Of a stretch of DNA of 64,000 nt, positions 13,973 through 38,700 are shown piece by piece (the first letter of the stretch is position 1; each line of letters begins with the position of its first letter). This DNA is from Trematomus loennbergii. Taxonomy: Eukaryota > Chordata > Actinopteri > Perciformes > Nototheniidae. The translations under genes were made by a program, and so were the position numbers. The stretch is taken from contig JAAOOA010000002.1 in assembly GCA_012861695.1 (NCBI GenBank), positions 21,037,303-21,101,302 on the forward strand, read 5' to 3'. The notes under the pieces were generated by a model that worked only from the letters and a program-made list of their open reading frames with translations, searched no databases and was not told the origin of the DNA.

Positions 13973-15700
13973 GATGTGCTCTGTGTCTTAAATGTAGTTT
14001 TTGACCTTGTAACACAGAGTTTAAGTGTCTTCCAATTATGTTTTTTATATACACTCTTTGAAATGTGCCAATTCCCTCAAATTCAAGAACCCAACTAAGC
14101 ATAGTTGGAGACACACTTTACTGTTATATCTAAGACGAGATTTCTATAATCCAATGTGTATTTATGTCTACAGTACCTAGAATTTCAAGACATTAGACCA
14201 TGACAACTGTTCTGCTACAAAGTCTACTTTTATTATTATTATTTATTATTATTTATGAGCTTTTATTGAATTGCAGTAGATCATACAGGTTTACCCTATT
14301 ATGTGGTTACTGTTGGGGAAATATTTCCAAGGCCCATAACTTTGACCCAGTTTATCAGTTCATACTGTCCTGGCTGAGCACACGCACCTGTAACCTTGGC
14401 TGCTGTGCTCTCAGTGTTTTGTCTCCCTGTTCCTGCCTGTTGGCGTCAGCTGATAGAGGTTATGATTCTATCTTGTTATGCACAATGTTGATTATTCTCT
14501 CTGAACTAGCTAAATACATGGGTCTGGGGTAGAGTTCTTCAGAATTGACGTGGCAACTCTACCGTGAAGTCAGAACCTCTGACTCTTTGACTTGTTTTGT
14601 GAATTCTCCGGCCGAAGCTCCTAAATAAACCCATCAGTGTTTGCCATCAAAGCTCCAGCTCTACCCCGTGTCTCCTTCCTGAGTCGGTGACTCCCACTGC
14701 ATTGCTACACAGAAGTTTCCCCCACAGTTACTGAGTGTATGTACATATTATGCACAGAGCATTAACTGCACCTCAGTGCAACCGGTGAAAAGCCTTTCTG
14801 TTATTTATGTTATTGATTAGGTCTCATTAAAGTTTTCCTGACCATCAAATAGCATCTCTTTTGGAGATTTAAACATGCTCATCAAAAGCAATTCATCTAA
14901 TTTTAGGAAAGATAACAAGTTACATGATTAGATTCAGAAATGTGACTGAGGTCAAGGTGTATTCCCAAATAAGAGTCTGATACTTTATATAACTGAAGAA
15001 AAACATCTTAAACTTAAAATCTGACGGAAAATATCACTACCTTTTCCAGACCAAAGAGATACAGCTGAGTATATAAACCATTTTAATTTATTTTTAAATC
15101 TAAGGTCCATGATATCAGAACAATTTAAGAAATTACTAAATAATCTCCAAAGTGTTAGTGTGTCCTGTGAGAATATTGTTGGATGTTGGATTGTGAGCTA
15201 CTTTTCCAGCTGATGTTTTCATAACTCTCCTTAATATATATTTAACTGTGTAGATTTTGCGTTTTAACAACCCCAAATTGCCAGGACGTGTTTGATTTGT
15301 CTCAGTGAACATCCTGCTTCATTTAATCTGGCACACAGTGGAACGAGTGAGGCTGCAAAACATCAAGCTCACAGCTGCTCTAATGGGATTACTGTTGCTA
15401 AACTAATCAGTTCATCTCGTGAGGCTGTGGAAACATTTAGGCGCTGACAACTTAAGTGAGTTGCATGAGAGCGTACGAGGAACAGAACCAGATAAAGTAG
15501 AGCAGTTTGTTTAGTTAAGAGGAGAACAAAAATAAACAGACTGTGCCAGGAAGACTGAGATCTGGACAGTCTCTTCTTTCTGCTCCCTCTCCTCCGTTAC
15601 ATAACTCCACACTGACAGGAGGGTCATTTCCTTTCCTGCGCTCCTTCACAGAAGTGGTTTTCTCCTTTTCTCTGGCCTCTGTGTTTTACAGCTTACTATA
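13973..15700. other. neu3 3' region, solo LTR, and upstream region of the latexin-family gene
   Basis: No AATAAA or ATTAAA is present between the neu3 stop and the LTR at 14311. A (TTA)n-like stretch lies at about 14230-14256. From 14732 to 15700 I see no gene. The last 200 bp should hold the promoter and 5'UTR of the latexin-family gene. Confidence 0.5.
14311..14726 (+). mobile_element. Solo LTR of an LTR retrotransposon
   Basis: The 416-bp unit starts TGTTGGGGAAA and ends TTTCCCCCACA, giving the TG...CA inverted ends typical of LTRs. It is flanked on both sides by the identical 5-bp target-site duplication GTTAC (14306-14310 and 14727-14731). An AATAAA at 14624-14629 sets the element's orientation as plus. 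There is no internal coding region, primer-binding site or second LTR, so it is the product of LTR-LTR recombination. The superfamily cannot be decided from the LTR alone. Confidence 0.88.
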
Positions 15701-16502
15701 ATGAGTCTGAGGATCGTTGTGCTTCTGGCTGTGTTGAGTGGGGTGACCGGGAGCCCCAGCGTGACGCACAGACCTGAAGCTGACTCAGCGTTCACGACGG
15801 TTCATCCCAACAGCGTCCCAGAGACAGTGGAGGAAACCGAGCTCTCTGAAACGGTGAGGAAGATCTAGCTTTTCTAGGGAGGCTTGACTAAACTTTTTTG
15901 ATCCATAAAACGGAGTATCTCCATAAGAACCAGTCAAACGCACCACTTTAAATCTTGTGTTTAACAGAGATGTTCTCATTACTTCGTAAAAAAAATTGCC
16001 TATTTGACTAAGCAAGTCAAGTCATCGTCAACAAAAGATCCATATAGCTGTTTTTATATTTTTGTCGATAATCATTTACATCATTAGATCTACAGGTTGC
16101 CAGGAGCATGCTGCTGTACAAGAAAAAGAAGGCATTTGTAGTTGTGGAGACAAATGACGCGCACATAAAAATAACTACACTTTAAAAGACGGATATATAT
16201 CTTTGTGGCAGACATTTTTCCATGAATACCATTCTGTACATAGTACAAAAGCCATTTTACACTCAAGTCAAAACACAGAGTTTTTTATACCAACTATGTC
16301 AAATGTTTGTAAAATCAAGGTAATAAATATGTTTTCTGCAGTGGGTCAAACATTAGGGAGAAACAATAGCTACAAAAGTAAAGTGTCAGTTTTTTCATGG
16401 CTCCTCAAATGTAGGCCTTATTGTTGAGTCACGGTTGATGTGTGTAGACATGAGGGACGGTGGTCGTGTTTAAGTCCAGTCTAATCGGTGGATAATGCTT
16501 TT

Positions 16503-29022
<12,520 letters not shown>

Positions 29023-32000
29023 TTTGACAACTTATAGTTTGAGTGCAGGGTGGTCGTTTTACCCCTCTTCTTAACCCCTGACTCTGACAACCCGGTGAAT
29101 GTCACGCCGGAGCCGGTTGTGAAACGCTACTTCCTGCTTCTACGGAAACTCAGACCTGCCAAAAAATATCCAATTGCGTTTCTTGAAAAAAATAAAAGGT
29201 AAAAGAGTAAATTTAAAAGATAAATTGTGAGAAATATTTGTATTTGTTTATGACTGTATTGACGTATGACATATAAAAGCAAAAACTCCAGAAAATGACC
29301 GATAAAATGTGCATAGATAAAAAGGCCTATGCTGCTTTCAAGTGCTATCAGAGAACTCTAAACAGATTGAGACCAGCAACATGACGTGTTCCCTTTTGTA
29401 CATGAGAGATGATTTGGCAGAGAAAAATACCCGTTTCTTGAAGTATATGTGTTTTTAATTGCACTTACAAATATAAGATATGTTTAGTATAATGAATAAA
29501 GGACTACGAAAAGAACTTGCAAATAGAAGAAAGGTGTAAGCATTTAGAGCCAGAAATTCAGGGGGACATGTGAAAGCAGCATTTTTAAACCCTCTTGACA
29601 TGTCGATCTTTAGTGCTTTTGTTTTGAAACGTTTTGACAATAAATTAAACTATTACATTGGACTTTGGTTATATACAATTTCAATTGGTCTGATCTGTCT
29701 TTAAACTGTGTTTTTAAGGATAGTTTCGCGTATTATATAACCTCATCCTTTATGGAACGTTCGTCAAACCTGACCCTGTTTAGACAAGCGTTTCCTCTTT
29801 CACGTCAACCACATGCTGCTACTACACTAAATGCACACACACGCACATACACACACATCACACATCACACATCACATCAGATATCACACATCACATCCCC
29901 TATACACCCTGAATAAGCGTTATAAAGCGCCACGTCTCTCAACCCTTTAACAACAGCTTTCACACACCTAGGGAGAAACTCAGGATCAGCCTGGTAAGTT
30001 TTGTTTGATATTATAAATAGTTGTATATGTATGATACGGTATCCAAAGTAACTTGTAATTGTTTTTTAATTTGACATAAACGTAGTTTGTTTAAAAATAT
30101 ATTACACCCATTAGAAGTCAGCTTGAGGAAGTCATGTATATTGTCCTACTGTGACTGTATTGCCACCAATACATTTACTCAAAATACACGAAGAAAAAAT
30201 AAACTTACATTTCGTTTCTGTCCACAATTTGTCAAGTATTACATTTAAAACAATTATTATGTGGCTTCCTTATGAAACCACTAAATACAAAGTGTCTGTT
30301 ATTTCCTAGAATATTTAATTTTAGAGCAATTTAAGCAAGTTTTACACCGTTTCCATGAAGTGTGTCCTTCAGATTAAACAACTAGATGCCGAATAAGTAG
30401 ATTATTTTAATAAGTATATACATTAATTTTCCTCTCTACAATATAGTACAATTCAATACAACTGTTCTTTAATAAGGGTTTAGGATTCTGTTCAGTATTT
30501 GTCGTAGAACTGGCAATTCAATTATGATTAGCATCAAGTCATATTTTTGTAATCTTTATGTAATCGGGCAGACTAAGTGTTGTTGTTGCACTGGACTTCT
30601 GTGATTAGTGATACATTCCCAACAATGTCAACAGAAACTGAACATTATAAACGTTGTGGTTGCATTGGATTCAATATACCTAATGAATAGTCCATTGATG
30701 GTGATACTGTTGTGTGGTGAGTGGATTTAACTTTGGTGTAGATACATTTTAGTGTTTTATAATATGTTTGCCAAGGAATGATTACTATGAGTCACGGTCG
30801 ATGGGTTGATGGGTGGAAGTGTGCGTAATCTTGTGATTAAAAGAATCTATTCAATGCTACCTTGATTCAAGCATGTCAGTCATTCCCCATGGTGTGAGTC
30901 ATCATGTATGATTATTTATGATTTTGATTACACAAGAATGTCCTCGAATGTACTTGAATGTGTGAGTTTGTGTGGGGGATGTTCACCATGAGTTGTTCTT
31001 TCCATTGTGATCCTTCCTGTCTTGTTTCCCCTCTTTGAGAATTCCTTCCTTACATCAGGGTGACTGCAGTGTTGTCACAGTAAATTACAGAAAATCTCTC
31101 CCAGCGGCTCACTGCATCTTGTGTAATGATATTTAAATATTTCCAGGATTCTGTCTTGTTTTAGGAAATTATGAAACATGTCTTTCCAGAAATCTAAAAT
31201 GGGGGCTATCAGTAGGCTGGAATGTGTGATGCATACAGGAGTGTATTATTCACCTTACAGTTTTCAATTTCACCAACTATATTTCATGATCAATTAAGGC
31301 CAAACAAAGGTAGTGAAGCTCACATACAATTAGTATTTTCTGTGTTTGGACATCTCAGCATTTGTTTAATAACTTAGTTGTGATCGAAGTTATTTAAAAG
31401 GCAACATTATCAAACATTTGCTGGTTCAAGTGTTTCAGGATTTTATTTTATTTTTAAAATATCTCTCTACATTGAATGTGACCTACAGTGGTTTTAGGCT
31501 GTGGGTCACATACATTAAACAACTTGAAGTTTATTTTGGATTTTGTAAAACGAGAATATTTCCTGTCATCTTCTTCACCAATGATTCATCGATTAATACA
31601 TTAAAGGTGGGGTAGGTAATTTTGGAGAAACCAGCTCGAGTGCGCAATAATTTGAAAATACACAGGCGGAAAAAATCTGCCACTTCCTTACAGAGCCCCT
31701 CCTCCAACACACACGAACGCGCACATGACCAATGAGAGCACGAGATAAGTTTGTGCACAGATGGAAGGCTGACAGGCAGGTAGGCCATCCAGTTATTTTA
31801 GCCGGGCCGGCTAAAATTATTGGTCGTGCTTTTTACAGTATTACGGCTTCCACAGATGACATTTTTTTATGGATTTTTTGTCAAAGCACTTAAGATATTC
31901 ATTGCTATCGGGATGTTAAGAGCATTCCTTGGAATATAACAAAAAGTGTATCTCGAGCCGGTTTCTCAAATTTACCTACCCCACCTTTAATCTATGAAAA

Positions 32001-32715
32001 TCATACTAATATACAGCGTTACATCTGTTAAGTAAAAAATACTTTACACATAGCCATTAAGGTCTAAATGAACATGCTTAAGATAATACAAGTTTAATAG
32101 ACAAGAGCACAGTGTCCAGGCACAGGAGGGCAGTATTACTCTCTTACCAGTAGGCTACTGGTGAAACTGAGCATGAAACTCATTGAAACGTTACATTTCT
32201 TTGCAATCAACTGTTGTTCTGTAATATTTAAATAACTCCTACTGTCATATGTTTTCAGTGCATATAATCTGACTTTCCTTCTGTCACTTTCTTTGTCGTG
32301 CAGCCTACTAATTTCTGAATACCAGAAATTATAAATCACAGATTAATTGCCAGGAACTGTGATTAACAACAGCCAGTGTTTACTGTGGCCCTCAGACATA
32401 TGCAGGTGCTTTATATGGGCTATTAATGATTACATTATCAGTCTGATTGTTAGACTTAATAGAAATGGGAGTGTTTAGTTTTTTATTGTATTGCTCATGC
32501 AGTTATTGTGTGCACAAAATCATTGGTCATCTGTCTGTTTGTTTTCACAGATTTTCCGCCTTGGAAAATAAAATGGAGCAATTTAGGATATCCACGGCTT
32601 TGTGTGACTAATGGCTTAATGTACATTGAGGGAGTCACAGTTGGTGGTTTCAACAATTTTCGAATTAAACCACTGAGGGTGTGTCTGGGTCACTGTTACT
32701 ACTACGGCATGCAGG
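29023..32715. other. Intergenic between gfm1 and itpkc
   Basis: The first ~150 bp is GC-richer and should be the gfm1 promoter. A (CA)-rich low-complexity run lies at 29830-29895. A GT donor-like site at about 29993 (cagcctg|gtaagt) and an acceptor at 32550 (ttttcacag|attttcc) could frame noncoding 5' exons of itpkc. A TTAA MITE is listed separately. I see no protein-coding gene. Confidence 0.45.
31605..31986. mobile_element. TTAA-flanked MITE with ~35-bp inverted ends
   Basis: The left end AGGTGGGGTAGGTAA... and the right end read in reverse (AGGTGGGGTAGGTAAATTTG...) agree over about 35 bp through to CTCGAG. TTAA is duplicated at 31601-31604 and 31987-31990. The 382-bp element has no coding frame. 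It is a piggyBac-type MITE, different in sequence from the one at 24869. Confidence 0.85.
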
Positions 32716-35700
32716 ATGGGACAAACTCGCTCGGATCTCTCGCACAGCAGCAGCGCCAGCCCAGGCAGAGCGAAGTGGAAAGCAGGCGAAACAGCCCAGC
32801 GCCTCCGTATCTGCACATTTAGGAGCGGGCAGAAGCGACGGGAGTACCAGCTGAACAGAAACCCGATGAAAAATAATGTGTTATCGTGTCTGGGAAGGAG
32901 AAAGCGAGACTCCAGCCAAACTGACGCGGATTTACCTTGCGGAAACGCAGCTGGAGATCCAGCAACGCGCCGCGATCACAGAGTAGGAAAGTTGCCGAGG
33001 GACGAGGTAGTGTCGGCGGCTAGGGAACACCGAGCTTCCGCGGGTTGTTTTGAGGCTCCATCCGGCTTGGATGGTCATGTGGAGGCTATCCAAAACGCCG
33101 TGAACCGAGAGGACGGATCATCAGATGCGTCAGGTTTGGAAACTCGGACCGGTGAAGTCGAGGAGCCGAAATCCGAGCGAGAGTACAATGCCTCGGATGC
33201 CCCGACGAGGGCCATGGAAGATCAGCCACCGTGGGGAAACAACCTGGGTGGTATTGTGTGTGAGGCTCGGGAATTAACGGGGGCTAGTAGTGTGAGTTCA
33301 GCCCCGCTGCTCACCTCTGACACGGACACTGAGAGGACTTCCCTGGATCAACCTTTGGACAGTGGGCTATCGATACCGGAGGATCACGTTGAGGCTAAAA
33401 TGACAAAAAGTGACTGCAGCAGCGTGTCAGGTCGGCCCGATCCCACCGGGGAAAGTGAGACCTTGAAGGATTCTGACAAGGCCCTTCAGAATCCCCCAGG
33501 AGGTTTCCAAGGAACTATACCGACACTTATCATCACCAGAGACCCCAGCCCGACCCGCCCCCCGGAGACACCGACCCTGCTGAACCCCGGCTCGTGTCTG
33601 GAGCCTCAGCCGGATGACGAGTCCCCCTGCTCGGACAGTGGCTGCGGAGGGTCCCCTGCCCTGATGCGGTCACCGAGGAAGCTGTCCAACTCCTCCTCCA
33701 TCGGCCTGTCCTCAGCCTCGTCCTTCGAGGAGTCCGAGGACGACTTCACTGGGAGCGACATCGAGTCCAGCCTGTCTCCGGCCCGGTCCATGTGCAGCCC
33801 GGACGATGGCTCAGGGGTGAGTTACTTCCATACAGCCTATGGTTACTTCTCACTCTTTTGCAAATCAAAAACCTTAGGCTAAGCATGAGAAGCTGTAACA
33901 TTCTACATCAAATCATGAACAGGTCTTTCAGCTTTGGCTTCCAAAAAAATAATACATGCAGAGATTACGCAATTGAAATGTCAGGCATGCATGTGGCCTC
34001 AACTGAGCCAAAACCATGGTGCAAAATTGCTATACAGCCACAAAATAACTGGTTTTAGAAAACAATGTAATGGATGTTATGTTAACATGTGCAAATGGGC
34101 ATACTCAGCATACCTCACTGTTTACAGGACACATGCAGCATACAAGCATGAAAACATACACGCATTTCCTTATTACTGTTGCATACAGTTGTACTTAAAT
34201 ACACATGCACAATGACAGCCACTTTCTTAGGCTGCAAGATGTCATCACTGCTGTCACCAGGCTGAAGCGTTAACTATGTCATATCAATGTTATTTTAACA
34301 ATTCACGTGATGCTTCAAGTGCTTTTGTGTAGGCTCCAGTCAATCAGAAGGTTCTCAGTAAAAATGTGAGGGCTCTCATGTCGTTTTGGCTGGATCTCTT
34401 GTTTGTTTTAAATAGCTGAGGAAACGTCAGTGCAAATATTAAATAGCTTTTTGTTTGTCTAATGTGTGGTTCAAAGCCTTCACGGTTGAATTTACACCAC
34501 CCTGATAATGAATCACAACTATAACAAACTAACTCAAAGAAGAGGAAACTGCCTCTTATCTCACACCCCCACGCCTGTCCCTTCTCTTCCATGGCTCATG
34601 ATCACATGGCTCAGATGCTGGGCCATTTAAGCAATGTCTGGATGCTCGTTCTAATAATTTGTCATCCCATCACAGCTGCCACTTCAGCACAGTACAGTAC
34701 AGTACAGTCATAGATGCTATGACAGCATTCTAGAAGTTAGTTTACTGGCACGTAGGCTTTGAGTTTTCCTCTCGTCTATACGTGAGATGCAGTTTAAAGT
34801 TTCCAAGTAGAAACACGGGATGCTTCCCCCCTGAGTCAGGAAGCTTTGATGCACTGTATCGACTAGTAATGCTTGGAATGAGACTTGTCTTGAAAACAGG
34901 ATGTCGCTACTTGTCGTCTCTCAAGCGTGTGAATCCTGAATGTCCAGGTTTTCCGTTCAGGCCACATCACCAAGCATGAATGTTGAAAGATGTTCAACTG
35001 TCATTTTCATATTGCGACGCTCCAAACGAGAACAAAGATGAAAAAAACATTTAGGCACACAATAAATATAGCACATACATTATCAATAAAAATAACGCAA
35101 TTCTAGCAATAAACCTATTACCTTGTATCATGTAGGCTTAGTTATAGAATTGAAAACATAAATTAAACAATCATTTTTGATCAACAATGATTTTGGCCTT
35201 ATCATTGTCCTATGCTTACAGCAGTTTAAAACACAAAGACTTACAGTTTACAACGTTTATCATCATCATCAGCTTTATTTAAAGAGACTCTTGGTCCATT
35301 TTAGTTTAATTTTTTACATTATGATCAGAGATGCAATGCAAATCGCATTAAAGAAGCTGAAACCAAAGTGTATAATTAATACAGCTAGTGTCTTAACCAT
35401 AATAATCCAACTCTCAATATAGCATTCTTGATGCCTCTCCTGGATGACTCTCTCATTACCCATTTTGGTTATCTTGGTTTGTTTTCAGCATAATTATGGA
35501 AAAACGACTGGCCCAAATAATATGAAACGTGTTGGAAGCGTGAAGCGTAGACCAAGGAAAAACCTATTAATATTTTTAGTGGGTCAGAATCACGGGGTGG
35601 ATACAGAAATACTTTTTTCAATTACGTTAATATTGCAAGAGGAACATTGGTCTTGACGGAGACCTGGGCTCCGAGTGCCCTCTACTCTTGAGTGAAATCA

Positions 35701-38700
35701 TGGGAGTCTTTAGCCGTCACATTCCTCCACATGACAAACACAGGGATTGGCTGCCAGTAACAGTAATGATCATTTGTACCAGCAGGTCAGTGGACACAGA
35801 GTAGTTTCCCAGCTCTGACACCCAGGAAATGAGCAACCTTAAGAGTTGCACTTGAGCTGTCGTAACAAACGTGACGTCGCTGGCCTGTGGTTTCTGATAA
35901 GGGCTGTGTTTTAATGGGCACATTTTGTCCACTCGAAGTTGTGTAAAAGCTTTGTAGTCGGTCATACAGTAGGCTAATTAAGAGAAGGAGGGTGTGTGGT
36001 TGTTGTTGTTGGGTTTTAAAAGGCTGTGACCCCGCTGTCAGCTCCCAGACAAACCAGTTACATTTCGTAAGCTCGCTAAAGGGAGCAGATACTTGCTCAA
36101 ACATGCAGAGAGATGCACACATACAGCGATGCCGTGTTGCATTCACAGCCTGTCAGCGTGTGTCATGGAAAATTGGGCAGAAGGCAGAGCCGGTTGCTAG
36201 GCGACATCATTGCCATATATGGTATTTTTTTTCTCTCTCCTTGTCTTGTTCTCTTTCTCACACAGACAGTATCTACTCTGTCCCCGACGCTTCAATGTTA
36301 TTAGATGCACATTCCTACAAATGTCTGCCAGCCATGCACATATTATTTTATAATTTATTTCCAACATTATGACACACTCTTTCTCTCCCCTTACTATTTT
36401 GCCCCATGAGACATATAGTGGAACCGAAAACAAAAGGAAAATGAGCGTAAGCTGACGAAAAGACAAGAAAATACACTGAAACTTTGAACATGTAGCCTAC
36501 ACGGGAATATCATTCTTATTTATGCATGCTTATTCACATGAGCCACAATCGCAGACTTGTTTTCCATGGCACACATAAATAATACAAAGTCCCACACATT
36601 ACTCCCACAGCACATACACACAACATCCACGATACAAACAAAGAAAGCAACACACTACATGCTTTTTGCGTGTTTGGAGCAACGTTCCAATATTAATAGA
36701 TTACAGTATTTTTACAGCTTGGCAATGTTAACAGTCAGCGGTGGAGAAAGTATTCAGATCCTTAACTTTAGTCAAATCTGCAATGCCACATGTAAAAAAA
36801 ACACATTAACAAGCAAATGTATGCATGACAAATTGGATTCAAGAAAAGGTTATTCAACCTAAGAAGGATGTGCTTTTAAGAATACAGAATTTCCTTCTGA
36901 TTTGTTGTGGAAATACATCTAATTATACCATTTTAAAACGTGTATGTTAAACATTGTCACTCACAAAGCTGGAAACCCACGTTTGCATGCATGTATCTAA
37001 AAGTTGATGTTATGAAGATACTTATCACACAATAGCATATCATATTAGGATAACAATTAGGGCAAATTAAAGATATATTTTAATACAGGATATTTGTTTC
37101 ATTATTAATAATTTATTCCATAAACAATAGAGACATTTTCTTTTCAACAACCAAGTAAAAATAAGATAAAAGAGTAATGCCAGTAACTCAAGATATAACC
37201 AGGTTATCTAATGTTAGGTATTTCCCTTGATAAATGACGCTAACATGCATACAATGAAGAGGACACACACAGACAATCTCAGTGGGAAGAAATACAATCA
37301 TTAAAGTAGTTAAAAAGTAATTTATCTGATTATATTTCTTTTTAAAGCCCTGCCATCTTCTGCTCACTCAGTGTCGCACCACAGCTGAGCTGCTTTAACT
37401 CAAAGACTTGAGTCAAGGGAAAGGGATGTGGTTTTAAAGTTGTGAAGTAGTTTAGAGCACAAAGAGCTCTGACAGTACCCGAAGACACTCTCCATGTACA
37501 CACATGTAGTCACTCCTGTAGCCGATGATAGTCGTCTGACAGGTTTCTACACATACACACACCTCTGTAGGTTACATAGTGACGAGGAATCTGGCATGCA
37601 GACAATAGGAGAGCACTGGGAGGCTCTGGGAAGGCCTGTTGTCCCTACCCCATGAACCTGTCAGGAGATTGGCTCAGTTTGGGGCTCAGGATAGGCCCTG
37701 TGGGGATTAGGGGATGAGAAAGAGAGAGAAGAAGAACAAAGGTTAGTGTGAAGGTAACAAGAAGGAGACAGCTCATTGTGTTTGGAGGTTCAGGGACGGA
37801 TGGACTTGTTTGGGCAGGCAGAAGGTAGAAAAAAGAACAGCTTTGTGAACATGCTGGACAGCAAAGAACATATATTGAGAAAGTGTTTAGAGAGAAAAGG
37901 AGAGGTGGAACAATGTTGCAATAGGAGAACTTTTGAATTGGGATTACAAAAATAAGTTGTTGAGAAGCAGACGGGGGCTAGTGTGAGAAATAAGATTATA
38001 ACAGAGGAGGATTATTTACCAGGCGACCCATGCCCCAGTGCACAGGAAGGGTTTACAGACTGACTGAAGCTAAACAACCAGGAGCATGACAGAGCATTAG
38101 CTCGGAGCTAACAGGCGGTCCTGGATCAAGAAGGTTATAGATGATTGTGAATTACATCAGGCTGACAGGGAGGCACTCAGCCCTGGTGGCTCTCTCCCGT
38201 GGAGACCCTGTGCTGATGGTGCGGAGTATTTTGTGCTGGCTGCGTTCCCGCTTGGTCTCCGGGGCTGTGTGTGCCTGTGTCAGTGCCTGCCTCCTCCTCC
38301 ACTACTGCTCTGTCTGCCAGGTAAGGAATTACCGACACATAGACTGTCACAGTGCATTTTATAACGTCATGGTTCTTCATAAAGATCATATCAGATAGAT
38401 TTAATCACTTGAGTGTGACGGGTTTGGGTATTCAAACGATGAGAGATGTGCGTATGTTGCTGTATGTTGCTGTATGTGACGGTTGTTCTGCCCACAGTAT
38501 GCAGTCGGTCTTTATAAAAGACGTCCTCTCTATCTGGGTTAAGAAGCCTGTAAGCCACCCGCAGGATCAGCATGCTTCAGGCTGTAATACGTTAAGCAAT
38601 CAGTTAATTTCTGAGTCCTGAACTTTGACAAATACACTCAGTGTGTTCTAGGTAATACTAATGCTTTATACTGCGAGGTGTCAACCCCACTCAGTGTGAG

